A stretch of 64,000 nt of DNA. Source: SKHV01 sp963678565. Its GTDB lineage: Bacteria; Bacteroidota; Bacteroidia; Bacteroidales; Prolixibacteraceae. Positions 1-9,831 of the stretch are shown one piece after another. The stretch lies in NCBI GenBank assembly GCA_963678565.1, contig OY782875.1, positions 3,100,001 to 3,164,000 of the forward strand, read 5' to 3'. Under the pieces are notes generated by a model. It was not told the DNA's origin. It did no database searches and saw only the letters and a program-made list of their open reading frames with translations. A program made the position numbers and the translations under genes. How positions within the stretch are numbered: position 1 is the stretch's first letter; every line of letters starts with the position of its first letter.

Positions 1-666
1 ATAATCGGGAGTTTCAGATAAACGGATCATTATTTTCAATTTCAATGAACTTACAAATTGATACCATTTCGATAAATCACCAGCATAAATCATATCTTGA
101 GTACCATCAATTGAAGAATTGTTCAAATCAACTTCCAATAAAGCATTTACACGTGCTAATAAATCAACATAAATATCAGAACCTAAATCTTGTTTAGGAC
201 TATATATACCTTCATCTGCTTTTAATGCCTCAAAATATGGCATATCCCCCCAAACATCAGTAATAATTTGCCAAGTAAAAATTGACAAAGCTTCTGCAAC
301 GAAATAATACCCCTTATTGTCATCCTCAGCTGTCATATTTTTAATTCGCCTTAAATCAGCCAATGGTTGGCTAGTTAATGACCCATAAGCAGTATTAAAA
401 TCTTCAGGTAAATATTCACAAAGAGACTTAAATTGAGACGCGGTATAATTTTGAGTCCAGTATTCAACCCAATAACCACCACCAAAACCAAAATCCCATC
501 CCATTAAATTGTTGGCAATACCAACTTCTGCTGCCGGTAGTAATGCACTTGCATCTGGCACTTCTTCCATTGCATCAGGATCGTGATTAACATCTAACCA
601 ATCGGAACATCCTGTAAAATACAGAGCCGAAATAAGTAATATAATTATTAATACATATTTTTTCAT
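1..666 (-). CDS. SusD/RagB-family nutrient-binding outer-membrane lipoprotein (partial, C-terminus cut by window edge)
   Basis: The first 222 codons of a SusD-like lipoprotein are visible; the rest lies outside the window. The start ATG at 664-666 is followed by a hydrophobic signal and a lipobox ending LYFTGC, with Cys20 as the lipidated residue. The segment after it (DWLDVNHDPDA, then an alanine/leucine-rich stretch about PAAEVGIANN) and the TPR-like middle part (LTSQPLADLRRIKN) are typical of the SusD-like-2 group. SusD proteins cap the SusC barrel on the cell surface and bind the substrate, usually a glycan or peptide fragment. It lies 20 bases downstream of the SusC gene on the same strand, so the pair should be one operon. 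No glycoside hydrolase or peptidase is visible beside it, so the substrate cannot be named. Confidence 0.9.
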   Translation of the reverse strand, partial: MKKYVLIIILLISALYFTGCSDWLDVNHDPDAMEEVPDASALLPAAEVGIANNLMGWDFGFGGGYWVEYWTQNYTASQFKSLCEYLPEDFNTAYGSLTSQPLADLRRIKNMTAEDDNKGYYFVAEALSIFTWQIITDVWGDMPYFEALKADEGIYSPKQDLGSDIYVDLLARVNALLEVDLNNSSIDGTQDMIYAGDLSKWYQFVSSLKLKIMIRLSETPDY

Positions 667-686
667 ATCCTTAATTTGAATAATTT

Positions 687-3600
687 TTAAAATGAAATAC
701 TCAAGCCAAATAAATAAGTTTCATACGGAGGAGTTGTAGCAAACTCTCCAAACTTAGCTTCAATATTATTACCAAAAGAAGTTACTTCAGGATCAATATA
801 TTGATTTTCAACTGGAGTCCATAACAATATATTTCCAGCGGTTAATGAGGCACGTATCTTTTCAACTTTCAATTTACTACAAAATTTCTTAGGCAAATTA
901 TAAGCAAGGCTAATATTACGCAACTTCAAATAAGAACGATCAATTATAGCATGATCTGCATATTCAAAACCTCCATGACTATAGAAAGTATGTAAAGCCG
1001 TTGGATCGACTGGAGTAGTATTTTCAATGTACGTACCATCTTCATCCATTACAACCGAGTTTGGTATAATAAATGGGTTACGATCGTTATAAATTGACTC
1101 AATATCGCTTCCAACCCAACGCATATAATCTTTTGTGTAGCTATAAATATAACCACCATAGTGAAAATCCATCGTTGCAGATAAAGAAAGCCCTTTGTAA
1201 GAAAATGTATTTGTCAATCCCATACGAAATTTTTCATTAATATCTTTACCTAAATACTCTTTATCCGCAGTAGGTTGCGGGTTTCCACTTCCGTCAACAA
1301 CTGTATATTCCTCACCATCAATTTCAACAATCATTGCTTTTTGAGCTTTAAATTGCCCCATAGCTTCACCTTCTTTAGCGTATATAGCAACATCCCCAAA
1401 ACCACCTAAGAAAACTTCTTCTACATCAAGTTTTTCAACCTTATTTGTATTTTGCGTAAAATTATACGAAATATCCCAACCAAAGTCTTTTGTTTTTATA
1501 GGTGTTACGTTTAATAAGACCTCTATACCACTATTGCGTACATCGCCAATATTTGCCTGAAGGAAACTAGTATATCCTGCAGAAGGATCCATTGGTTTTG
1601 TAGCAATCAACCCCTCAGTTAACTTATTATAATATGTCAAATCTAAACCTAAACGATTCCCAAAAAATTGTAGTTCTGTACCAACTTCAAATTCATTGGT
1701 TAACTCTGGTTTTAAATCAATATTTCCAGCACTATTTGAAAGAGTAAAAGCATTTACTCCTCCAATTGGAAATGATAAATCATCAATTTCCGGATAAAGA
1801 GGATTCATTACAGTAGAAGCAACCAACTTATCATATACAGCATAAGCACTTGCATCCTTACCTGTACGCCCATAAGCCACACGTAACTTAGCATAATTAA
1901 GAATGCCTGCGTCACCACCCCTTTCATTTAAAAAGTCAGTAATTATAAAACTAGCCATAGCTCCAGAATAGAAATAAGAGTTATTTTCTTCTGGTAGAGT
2001 TGAAGAATTATCATTACGAGCAGTAAGTGTTAAATATAAGTAATCACGATATCCAAGGTCTGCACTTCCATATGCCCCCCATAATCTATATTTACTTGAA
2101 CTCTCACTAGATGTTGAAGCCGTTAAAGAATTGGTTAAATTATAAAAACCAGGAATATATATTGAATTTATTCCTCCATATAATAAGGAGTAAGTTCGTT
2201 CATTGATGTTCCCACCCAAAACTGCATTTACTGATAAATCATTAAATCTTTTATCATAAGTCATAAACAAATCATGACTCATTTGAACTCGTTGTATAAT
2301 CTGCTTAGAGTAAGAACCTGTACTTGCAGTAGATGAACCATGATTAGGAGCATCTTCACTGAAAGTAACGGCATCAAAATGTTGTTCTATTGTTGAATTC
2401 TCATAATCACCACCAAAAACATAAGCCAATTTTAAATCATCTAAGATATCATAATCTAGCTGCACCTTCCCAAAGAATTTCTGTTTATTCTGAACAGCTT
2501 CTCTCATATCCAATACTTGATATGGATTCAATCCATAAGGCGTAAAATAATTATCTAATGTATTAAATTTGTTTTTATAATCTTTAAGATCAACAATAGA
2601 AAGCATTGTTGATATTTCAGAGATAGAACGATATATTGAATTATCCTGACCAGTAGGTGCCACTTCATTTTTTTCAGAACTAAAGTTAAGTGCAGTTGTT
2701 AACTTCAATTTATTAGTTGCTTTTTCTGAAGCATTAATACTAATTGTATAACGATTATATGAATCATCATCTGTTGGAATAGGACCATCAACTCGTGTTT
2801 GAGATATTGAAGTTCGAAATGAAGATTTTTCGCTACCACTTGAAAATGCTAACGAATTATTGTAACCTAGCCCATACTCATAAAAATCTCTAATTCTATT
2901 TTCTTTGTAGGTATTATCAATAACCAATTGATCTCCATCAACAATATTTCCCCAAGGACGACGTTTTCCGTCAAACCGAGCCCCCCAACTACCATTTTCA
3001 TCTAATGCCCGATCACCACTCCAACCTTGCCCAAACATTGTTTGTTCATTAGGCAAGCGTCCAATTCGTTGTACCGTAACTCCACCATCATAATCGACAT
3101 GAATTCGTCCATTAGAATTCTTACCAGACTTTGTCGTAATAACAATTACACCTTGTGCGGCACGCGAACCATAACGAACGGATGCAGCTGACCCCTTCAA
3201 AATAGTAACACTCTCAATATCATTAGGATTCAATGAATTAATCCCTGATCCAAAATCACTCTGAGAGTTTAAACCAGTTCCTGTACGGTTTTGACTATTT
3301 GTTATAACAATGCCATCCACAACATACAAAGGTTGGTTATTTCCGAACGAGCTATAACCACGAATTGCTACGTTTTGCGTTCCTCCAGGAGTTTGAGAAG
3401 CAGCAATATCCATACCTGCAACCTTACCAGACAATGCAGCCATAGGATTAATGGTCTTTGAGTTCGCAATTTCTTCTGAGCTAACAGAAGTAGCACTATA
3501 TCCAATAGCTTTTTTCTGTCTTGTAAGCCCCATTGCTGTAACGACTACTTCATCAACAGCAATATCAGCCTTCTCTAACATTACATTATAACTAGAAGCA

Positions 3601-3863
3601 GAACCAATAGCTACTTCTTTGTCTTGCATACCAACAAACGAGAATACTAATATTTCTGCATCTGCTGGTGCATTAAGGCTATACTCGCCATTTGCATCAG
3701 TAACGGTACCAACACTGGTTCCCTTAACAACTACTGATACACCTGGTAAAGTAGAACCGTCATCGGCATCGGTTACCGTACCGGTAATTGTCCGACTTTG
3801 GGCAAAAACTAATTGCATCCCTATAAAAAAGAAGCAAGTTAGTAATAGCGCAAATTTTCTCAT
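687..3863 (-). CDS. SusC/RagA-family TonB-linked outer-membrane protein
   Basis: This is a 1058-residue outer-membrane transporter that takes up a surface-bound nutrient using TonB energy. A signal peptide (residues 1-21, ending VFA) precedes a carboxypeptidase-regulatory-like beta-sandwich (about 22-98, with GTVTDADDGSTLPGVSVVVKG-type sequence). A TonB-box-like segment VDEVVVTAMG (about 103-112) and the plug domain (about 115-225, with PLYVVDGI and the ITTKSG end) follow, then the beta-barrel ending in aromatic F. The length is normal for the family. The SusD partner follows after 20 bases. A -7-like CAAAAGTA (minus strand TACTTTTG) lies at 4002-4009, but it leaves a leader of about 130 bases and has no clear -33 box, so the promoter is uncertain. 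SusC assignment is firm; the substrate is unknown. Confidence 0.95.
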   Translation of the reverse strand: MRKFALLLTCFFFIGMQLVFAQSRTITGTVTDADDGSTLPGVSVVVKGTSVGTVTDANGEYSLNAPADAEILVFSFVGMQDKEVAIGSASSYNVMLEKADIAVDEVVVTAMGLTRQKKAIGYSATSVSSEEIANSKTINPMAALSGKVAGMDIAASQTPGGTQNVAIRGYSSFGNNQPLYVVDGIVITNSQNRTGTGLNSQSDFGSGINSLNPNDIESVTILKGSAASVRYGSRAAQGVIVITTKSGKNSNGRIHVDYDGGVTVQRIGRLPNEQTMFGQGWSGDRALDENGSWGARFDGKRRPWGNIVDGDQLVIDNTYKENRIRDFYEYGLGYNNSLAFSSGSEKSSFRTSISQTRVDGPIPTDDDSYNRYTISINASEKATNKLKLTTALNFSSEKNEVAPTGQDNSIYRSISEISTMLSIVDLKDYKNKFNTLDNYFTPYGLNPYQVLDMREAVQNKQKFFGKVQLDYDILDDLKLAYVFGGDYENSTIEQHFDAVTFSEDAPNHGSSTASTGSYSKQIIQRVQMSHDLFMTYDKRFNDLSVNAVLGGNINERTYSLLYGGINSIYIPGFYNLTNSLTASTSSESSSKYRLWGAYGSADLGYRDYLYLTLTARNDNSSTLPEENNSYFYSGAMASFIITDFLNERGGDAGILNYAKLRVAYGRTGKDASAYAVYDKLVASTVMNPLYPEIDDLSFPIGGVNAFTLSNSAGNIDLKPELTNEFEVGTELQFFGNRLGLDLTYYNKLTEGLIATKPMDPSAGYTSFLQANIGDVRNSGIEVLLNVTPIKTKDFGWDISYNFTQNTNKVEKLDVEEVFLGGFGDVAIYAKEGEAMGQFKAQKAMIVEIDGEEYTVVDGSGNPQPTADKEYLGKDINEKFRMGLTNTFSYKGLSLSATMDFHYGGYIYSYTKDYMRWVGSDIESIYNDRNPFIIPNSVVMDEDGTYIENTTPVDPTALHTFYSHGGFEYADHAIIDRSYLKLRNISLAYNLPKKFCSKLKVEKIRASLTAGNILLWTPVENQYIDPEVTSFGNNIEAKFGEFATTPPYETYLFGLSISF

Positions 3864-4552
3864 AAAACTAATTTTTAGGTTAATAAAAATATATTCGCAA
3901 TTTCAATATTATCACTCTATTTAAAAACTTCACCCAATTCAAAGCATATCAGTCACTCTTTCATTGAATTAGGAACCTGTTCCATTGACATAACAATAAA
4001 TCAAAAGTAAAATTAGCAAAAATTAACATTTGACAAATTGTTTCGTATTATTTTTTAAATCAAGCAACATGCTAGCACCTTTTAAGGTTTCTGAACACTT
4101 TTGCTTCAAATAGATTCAGCAAATCATAACTTTTTAAATATTACTACCATTTTAGCTAAACTATTTTTAGCTATTTAAAATTAATTAAAACACCCTACTA
4201 TTTTAATTAATTTTATTGTAAATATCAAAAGAGATAAATCTGAGCTTATATCAATATCAAAAATAATATGAACACAATACTAAATTTCTATCAATAAAAG
4301 ATTTTTTACTCTTTTTCGAAATTGATTAACAAATCTAGCAATTTCTAATCCTCCAAAAGATAACAAATATCATTTTTTTATTTTTTCGCCTCATTTAATC
4401 TCTTTATGTCAACAATTCAAAACATTCCACGCATTATGTCAAATACTTAAGGCGCTTCATTTTACTATTTTTCATTATCTTTGCACCCTTTCAAAACAGC
4501 CATTAAATTGTTTTCCGGTTTAATTCGAAAATAAAATATAAGTATATAAGAA
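3864..4552. other. Divergent intergenic region between susC-like gene and glyA
   Basis: This 689-base stretch is very AT-rich with many T and A runs and has no credible ORF. It holds the glyA promoter at its right end and a possible susC -7 box (TACTTTTG on the minus strand, 4002-4009). No tRNA, riboswitch-like structure or clear long inverted repeat was recognised by eye. Confidence 0.6.
4476..4483 (+). promoter_or_regulatory. -7 box of the glyA promoter (TATCTTTG)
   Basis: TATCTTTG is an exact match to the Bacteroidetes primary-sigma -7 consensus TAnnTTTG. It lies about 70 bases before the glyA ATG. No clear TTTG -33 box is present at the expected 19-21 base spacing. Confidence 0.65.
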
Positions 4553-5833
4553 ATGAAAAGAGACACCTTAATATTCGACATAATCGAAAAGGAACGCCAC
4601 CGCCAAATGAGTGGCATCGAATTAATTGCTTCAGAAAATTTTGTTAGTGATCAAGTAATGGAAGCAATGGGATCAGTGTTAACTAATAAATACGCAGAAG
4701 GATACCCAGGACATCGCTATTATGGTGGATGTCAAATTGTTGACCAATCAGAGCAACTTGCTATTGACAGAATTAAGGAAGTTTATAATGCTGCTTATGC
4801 AAATGTGCAACCACACTCGGGCGCACAAGCCAATGCTGCTGTACTTAGTGTCATTCTTAAACCTGGTGACAAATTTATGGGACTTGACTTATCGCATGGT
4901 GGTCACTTGTCGCACGGTTCACCTGTAAACTCATCAGGAATACTATATCAGCCAATTGCTTACCATGTAAAAGAAGAAACCGGAATGGTTGATTACGATG
5001 AAATGGAAGCATTGGCACTAGAAAATAAACCAAAGCTAATTATTGGTGGAGCTTCGGCTTATTCTCGCGAATGGGATTATGCTCGTATGAGAAAGATTGC
5101 CGATCAAGTAGGTGCAATGTTTATGGTAGACATGGCACACCCTGCCGGATTAATTGCAGCAGACTTGTTGGAAAATCCAGTAAAACATGCTCACATTGTA
5201 ACCTCAACTACACACAAAACATTACGTGGACCACGTGGTGGTATCATCTTAATGGGAGAAGATTTTGAAAACCCATTTGGATTTAAAACACCAAAAGGGG
5301 TTACCAAAATGATGTCGGCAGTACTTGACTTTGCAGTATTCCCAGGTCAGCAAGGAGGACCACTTGAGCATGTAATTGCAGCTAAAGCAGTAGCATTTGG
5401 CGAAGCTTTAGATCCTTCGTACAAAACTTATCAAGCGCAAGTAAAAAAGAATGCAGCCGTAATGGCAAAAGCTTTTGTTGATTCAGGATATAAAGTTATT
5501 TCAAATGGTACCGATAACCACTCGATGTTGATCGACCTACGTACTAAGTTCCCAGATGTAACTGGTAAAAAAGTTGAAAACGCTTTGGTTCAAGCCGATA
5601 TTACCATCAATAAAAACATGGTTCCTTTCGATAGTCGATCGCCATTTACTACTTCAGGATTGCGTGTGGGCACGCCTGCAATTACCACCCGTGGGTTAAA
5701 AGAAGATTTGATGCCAACAATTGTAGAATTAATTGATACTGTTATTGCCGACTACGAAAATGAAAAAGTACTTTCAAGCGTTCGTGGAAAAGTTAACGAC
5801 ATAATGAAAGACTTTCCTCTATTTGCATGGTAA
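4553..5833 (+). CDS. glyA: Serine hydroxymethyltransferase
   Basis: This PLP enzyme converts serine and tetrahydrofolate to glycine and 5,10-methylene-tetrahydrofolate in the cytoplasm, feeding one-carbon metabolism. The 426-residue length is normal. Family signatures are visible in order: ELIASENFVS (22-32), KYAEGYPGHRYYGGC (46-60), HSGAQAN (88-94), the DMAHPAGLIA segment (193-202) and the PLP-lysine motif STTHKTLRGPRGG with Lys222. The ATG at 4553 fits the conserved N-terminus. No Shine-Dalgarno sequence is visible, as is usual in this phylum. It has its own promoter and a strong terminator, so it is probably transcribed alone. Confidence 0.98.
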   Translation: MKRDTLIFDIIEKERHRQMSGIELIASENFVSDQVMEAMGSVLTNKYAEGYPGHRYYGGCQIVDQSEQLAIDRIKEVYNAAYANVQPHSGAQANAAVLSVILKPGDKFMGLDLSHGGHLSHGSPVNSSGILYQPIAYHVKEETGMVDYDEMEALALENKPKLIIGGASAYSREWDYARMRKIADQVGAMFMVDMAHPAGLIAADLLENPVKHAHIVTSTTHKTLRGPRGGIILMGEDFENPFGFKTPKGVTKMMSAVLDFAVFPGQQGGPLEHVIAAKAVAFGEALDPSYKTYQAQVKKNAAVMAKAFVDSGYKVISNGTDNHSMLIDLRTKFPDVTGKKVENALVQADITINKNMVPFDSRSPFTTSGLRVGTPAITTRGLKEDLMPTIVELIDTVIADYENEKVLSSVRGKVNDIMKDFPLFAW

Positions 5834-5853
5834 TTATTTATACAATATAATAT

Positions 5854-5892
5854 ATAGGAGGATTAACATTTGTTAATCCTCCTATTTTTTTA
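5854..5892 (+). terminator. Rho-independent terminator after glyA
   Basis: A perfect 15-base inverted repeat (ATAGGAGGATTAACA at 5854-5868 against its complement at 5871-5885) is followed directly by a T-run. It sits 20 bases after the glyA stop and separates glyA from ruvX. Confidence 0.9.
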
Positions 5893-5933
5893 TTAAGCTA
5901 ATTAGAATCAATCTCAATTAAATTAAATAATTT

Positions 5934-5941
5934 TATCTTTG
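5934..5941 (+). promoter_or_regulatory. -7 box of the ruvX-def promoter (TATCTTTG)
   Basis: An exact TAnnTTTG match ends only 8 bases before the ruvX ATG at 5950. In Bacteroidetes the transcription start lies roughly 5-8 bases after this box, so the mRNA is expected to be leaderless or nearly so. Confidence 0.65.
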
Positions 5942-5949
5942 TACAGCAA

Positions 5950-6375
5950 ATGGGAAGAATTTTAGCAATTGATTACGGAAGAAAAAGGACAGGATTGGCA
6001 GTTACCGATCCAATGCAAATTATCGCCAACAAATTAGAAACTGTACGCACACACGATTTAATTGAATATCTAACTCAATATTTTCGAAAAGAAGAAATTG
6101 ATGCAGTGGTAGTTGGCTACCCTACCGATATGAAAAACAATGCGTCGGAATCAATTCGCTACATTAATCCTTTTTTGAAGAATTTTCAAAAAAAGTTCCC
6201 AAGTATCAAACTGGAACTGGTAGATGAACGTTTTACTTCAAAAATTGCGTTTCAAACTATGATCGATGCAGGTTTGAAAAAAAAAGACAGACAAAACAAA
6301 GGTTTGATTGACGCGGTAAGCGCGACCATTATCCTTCAATTTTATTTAGAACAAAGAAGAAATTTAAAGAATTAA
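5950..6375 (+). CDS. ruvX: Putative pre-16S rRNA nuclease / Holliday-junction resolvase-like protein RuvX (YqgF)
   Basis: RuvX (YqgF) is a small RNase-H-fold nuclease; in E. coli it takes part in 16S rRNA 5'-end maturation. The 141 residues match the family length. Conserved acidic segments are in place: LAIDYGRKRTGLA near the N-terminus (Asp7), VVVGYP about residue 54, LVDERFTS about 93-100, and GLIDAVSATIIL near the C-terminus. The ATG at 5950 gives the typical MGRILAIDYG start. def begins one base after its stop, so the two are one operon. Confidence 0.93.
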   Translation: MGRILAIDYGRKRTGLAVTDPMQIIANKLETVRTHDLIEYLTQYFRKEEIDAVVVGYPTDMKNNASESIRYINPFLKNFQKKFPSIKLELVDERFTSKIAFQTMIDAGLKKKDRQNKGLIDAVSATIILQFYLEQRRNLKN

Positions 6376-6376
6376 A

Positions 6377-6934
6377 ATGATATTACCAGTTACACTATAT
6401 GGAGATCCTTTATTGCGAAAAGTAGCGAAGGAAGTAGAACTTGACGATCCTCAATTACCAACAATAATTGAAAATATGTTTGAAACAATGTACAAGGCCG
6501 ATGGTGTTGGCTTAGCGGCACCTCAAGTTGGATTGAGCTTACGTATTTTTGTAATTGATGCAACTCCGGCAGCAGAAGATGAACCCGAACTAAAAGATTT
6601 TAAAAAAACCTTTATTAATCCCGAAATCATTGAAACCAAAGGGCAACCCTGGTCGATGGAAGAAGGATGTTTAAGCTTACCGAACATTCGCGAAAATGTA
6701 ACCAGAGATGAAGAAGTTACCATTGAATATTATAATGAAGCAGGAGAATTGTTAGAGGAAACTTACAATGGTTTTGCTGCACGCGTAATTTTGCACGAAT
6801 ATGATCATTTAGAAGGGAAACTTTTTATTGATTATATTAATCCATTACGCAAACGAATAATCAAAGGGAAACTAACTGATATTGCTAAAGGAAAATCTCA
6901 GGCCTCCTATAAAACAAAAGCCTACGCAAAATAA
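6377..6934 (+). CDS. def: Peptide deformylase
   Basis: This metalloenzyme removes the formyl group from the N-terminal methionine of new proteins. All three catalytic motifs are present: GVGLAAPQVG (43-52), EGCLS with metal ligand Cys98, and HEYDHLEG with His140, Glu141 and His144. The 185-residue length is normal. It follows ruvX by one base and therefore shares its promoter. Its stop lies 2 bases from the stop of the convergent sensor kinase, and no terminator is visible between them. Confidence 0.97.
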   Translation: MILPVTLYGDPLLRKVAKEVELDDPQLPTIIENMFETMYKADGVGLAAPQVGLSLRIFVIDATPAAEDEPELKDFKKTFINPEIIETKGQPWSMEEGCLSLPNIRENVTRDEEVTIEYYNEAGELLEETYNGFAARVILHEYDHLEGKLFIDYINPLRKRIIKGKLTDIAKGKSQASYKTKAYAK

Positions 6935-6936
6935 AA

Positions 6937-9720
6937 CTAAATCCATTCTTTTAAACTCTTTTTTAATTCATCGATAGAAACCGGCTTGGAGATAAAACCT
7001 TTCATGCCAGCTTTTAAACATTGCTCCAATGAATCGCCTAAAACGTTTGCAGTTAATGCAATAATTATTGGCGGTTTTTCACCATACATATTGAAGTGTT
7101 CTATAATTTTTTCAGTAGCTTCAAGTCCGTCCATATTAGGCATTTGCATATCCATTAAAACCAAATTATAGTTTTCATTTTTACATGCTTCAAGTGCTTT
7201 TAAACCATCACCAACAATATCGGGCGCAACACCTAACTTCTTTAAGAGACTTTCTGTAACCTTTTGATTGATCAAATTATCTTCCGCTAAAAGCACCTTC
7301 GCATTTTCAAATAACACAGCCTCATCTTGAACATGAGGTGGTTTCGTTAATACCTCTTTTTCTTTGGTTAGTGTATTAATAATAACTTGTAATAATTTTA
7401 ATTCACGAGCTGGCTTCAACAAATAAGAGTCAAACAATTCTTGCTCTTCTTTATTAAAATTTACTCGAATTGATGAAAGTAAGATTACGGGAAGATTCTT
7501 TCCATTCTTAAGTGATTTAATATGACGTGTAACATCAACACCATTAAAACCTGGCATTTGCATATCTACGATTGCTAAATCAAAACTAGTTTCTTCAATA
7601 AACTGTTTTACATTTTGTGCTCTATCAGAAGTAACTACTTCCAGCCCCCAGCTTTCTAACTGCGAGGTAAGAATTCTTAAATTGGTTTTATTGTCATCAA
7701 GAATGAAAACTTTTTTTCCTTTAGTCAATTGCGTATCGTATTGAATACTATTTTTCTTAAAATTGGGATCACTTTGGGCATTAATGGTGAATGAAAATAC
7801 AGATCCTTTTCCCAATTCTGATTCAACCCAGATTTGTCCCCCCATCAACTGACTTAGTTGTTTTGAGATAGCCAAGCCAAGTCCTGTGCCCTCATATCGT
7901 CTAGCAATAGAAGAATCGACCTGTGAGAAAGACTGAAATAAACGGTTCAATTTATCTTTAGCAATACCAATACCGGTATCTGCCATTGAAAATCGTAATT
8001 CATAATCGTTTTCAACTTTCTTACTTACCTGAACCGACAACACTACTTCCCCTTTATTAGTGAATTTAATTGCATTATTCAAGAGGTTCACCAATATTTG
8101 TTTTAATCGGTTGGCATCGCCAATTATATATCGGGGCACTTCCGAATCAAATTTGAATAATATTTCAATGTTCTTTTTTCCAGCACTGGCAGAAAGCAAG
8201 GTAAACACCTCTTCTACACAATTATAAAGATCAAAACCTTCGGACTCAAGCTCCATCTTGCCCTGTTCAATTTTTGAGAAATCAAGAATATCATTAATAA
8301 CAGTCAACAAGTTATCACCACTAATTCGAATGGTTTCAACATACTCCCGTTGCTCTTTGCTTAATTCGGTTTGAAGCAACAAACCAGTCATCCCGATTAC
8401 TCCATTCATTGGCGTTCTGATTTCATGACTCATTGTGGCCATAAAATCAGCTTTCGATTTTGCACCTAATTCTGCTTTTTCTTGCGCCTGTTTAAAATGA
8501 AAAGCAAAACGATATGACAATATTAATGACTGAAAGAAAAAGAATAAAACATAGCCAATGAAGTACCAAATAGGATGAGGATTGATATAGCCCAAGTAAC
8601 TAAAAATATGCAGCGTAATAACAAAAGCCAAAACCAAAACACTTATTATAGCAAAAAGTGATCCGGGTCTTTTTCGGATGGCTGCAAGAATAAAAATATA
8701 AACTACATATACAATGTAAATGAAAATAACAACAAAAAATGGTCTAATTGAACGCGTAAAGATAGAAGTCGGAAAAAAGAGTGTTGCTATTATTAATAAA
8801 AAAGCGATTACTTTAAAAATATTTGTAGCTAACTTCGCTGTTTCCTCAGGATAAACAGCTCGAACATAAAGTATAAATAAAAAAGCACTTAAGAACAATG
8901 TTAGATACTCTGCCCTGATAGCGTACTGCCATGTTAAATTCGGAAAAATATCGTGTAGAAAATAATCACCTGATCCAATTATCCGATAACTATAACTGAT
9001 GCAAAACATAGCAAAGAAAAATACAGCCTTATCCTTACGCCCAAAAATAAACAATCCCAAAAAGAACATTCCTCCCATTAGCAGGGCACCTGTTAATAAG
9101 AAATCGATACTCAATTTAACTTGCATTTCGTTAAACAAATGTTGGCTTTCACCTAACAATATCGTTTGTGACGATCCACCTAAACTGTGATCAAAATTTG
9201 AGATTTGTAAAACAAGCTCGATAGAGGTATTTTCATTGTAATACGGTTTTGTAACAGGCAACCAATAAGGGATAGAATTCTCTTTACTGGTTCCCACTTT
9301 GCCATTTTTCGATAATAATTCTCCATTTACCCAAAGCTTGTATGAGGTATATAGGTCGGGAATAAAAAATGCCAATTTATTGATTGAAGTATCGACTAAG
9401 ATATTCAAACGATATGTCGCATAACCGTAGTTTGATAATACTTTTCCGGGAATCTCATTCTCGGCCCAAGTACTTTGGAAATTGATATAATCGGGATCTA
9501 AATCCGATGGAAAATCATCTGGTGTCATTAGAGTATCCCAGTAGAATTCCCACTCACCTTTTAATTCCAAAGCGTCCTCTTGAGCAAAATTCCAGCCTCT
9601 TAAATCGAGTTTCCCGTGTTCACTTTTAATCTTTGAGCTGGCATAAATACAACTGTAACTAAATATTACGATTAATAATATCAGGACTATTTTCAAATAA
9701 TATTTAGCTTTTTCTACCAT
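6937..9720 (-). CDS. Hybrid sensor histidine kinase with 7TM (DISM-type) input and two receiver domains
   Basis: This 927-residue membrane kinase begins with a signal/anchor segment (about 8-27). An extracellular sensing domain follows (about 30-195; LKGEWEFYWD and YKLWVNGELL resemble 7TMR-DISM/galactose-binding-like folds), then about seven membrane helices (205-405). The cytoplasmic part has a HisKA domain with H-box MSHEIRTPMNG (His432), an ATPase domain (N-box about 545-555, G-boxes ADTGIGI and GTGLGLAI), receiver 1 (about 669-785, phospho-Asp719 in VDMQMPG) and receiver 2 (about 807-927, phospho-Asp857 in MDMQMPN). No HPt or output domain is encoded, so an external HPt or regulator is expected. 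The ligand is unknown and it stands alone, convergent with def. Confidence 0.93.
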   Translation of the reverse strand: MVEKAKYYLKIVLILLIVIFSYSCIYASSKIKSEHGKLDLRGWNFAQEDALELKGEWEFYWDTLMTPDDFPSDLDPDYINFQSTWAENEIPGKVLSNYGYATYRLNILVDTSINKLAFFIPDLYTSYKLWVNGELLSKNGKVGTSKENSIPYWLPVTKPYYNENTSIELVLQISNFDHSLGGSSQTILLGESQHLFNEMQVKLSIDFLLTGALLMGGMFFLGLFIFGRKDKAVFFFAMFCISYSYRIIGSGDYFLHDIFPNLTWQYAIRAEYLTLFLSAFLFILYVRAVYPEETAKLATNIFKVIAFLLIIATLFFPTSIFTRSIRPFFVVIFIYIVYVVYIFILAAIRKRPGSLFAIISVLVLAFVITLHIFSYLGYINPHPIWYFIGYVLFFFFQSLILSYRFAFHFKQAQEKAELGAKSKADFMATMSHEIRTPMNGVIGMTGLLLQTELSKEQREYVETIRISGDNLLTVINDILDFSKIEQGKMELESEGFDLYNCVEEVFTLLSASAGKKNIEILFKFDSEVPRYIIGDANRLKQILVNLLNNAIKFTNKGEVVLSVQVSKKVENDYELRFSMADTGIGIAKDKLNRLFQSFSQVDSSIARRYEGTGLGLAISKQLSQLMGGQIWVESELGKGSVFSFTINAQSDPNFKKNSIQYDTQLTKGKKVFILDDNKTNLRILTSQLESWGLEVVTSDRAQNVKQFIEETSFDLAIVDMQMPGFNGVDVTRHIKSLKNGKNLPVILLSSIRVNFNKEEQELFDSYLLKPARELKLLQVIINTLTKEKEVLTKPPHVQDEAVLFENAKVLLAEDNLINQKVTESLLKKLGVAPDIVGDGLKALEACKNENYNLVLMDMQMPNMDGLEATEKIIEHFNMYGEKPPIIIALTANVLGDSLEQCLKAGMKGFISKPVSIDELKKSLKEWI

Positions 9721-9781
9721 TTCTAATTATATATTAATTCAATATAGCAACATTTTGTTTACAAATCAATTAATGGAAATC

Positions 9782-9809
9782 AAAAAACCACACTTAATAG
9801 CGTGGTTTT
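9782..9809 (-). terminator. Terminator after the phytase operon
   Basis: On the minus strand an 8-bp stem AAAACCAC/GTGGTTTT with a 10-base loop is followed by a run of T (the A-run at 9782-9787 on the plus strand). It lies about 23 bases beyond the phytase stop. Confidence 0.7.
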
Positions 9810-9831
9810 CAATTTGGATAAATATTTATTT

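Noticed and set aside
4500..4552. A glycine or folate riboswitch before glyA
   Set aside because: The leader is only about 60 AT-rich bases without paired elements, too short for such riboswitches.
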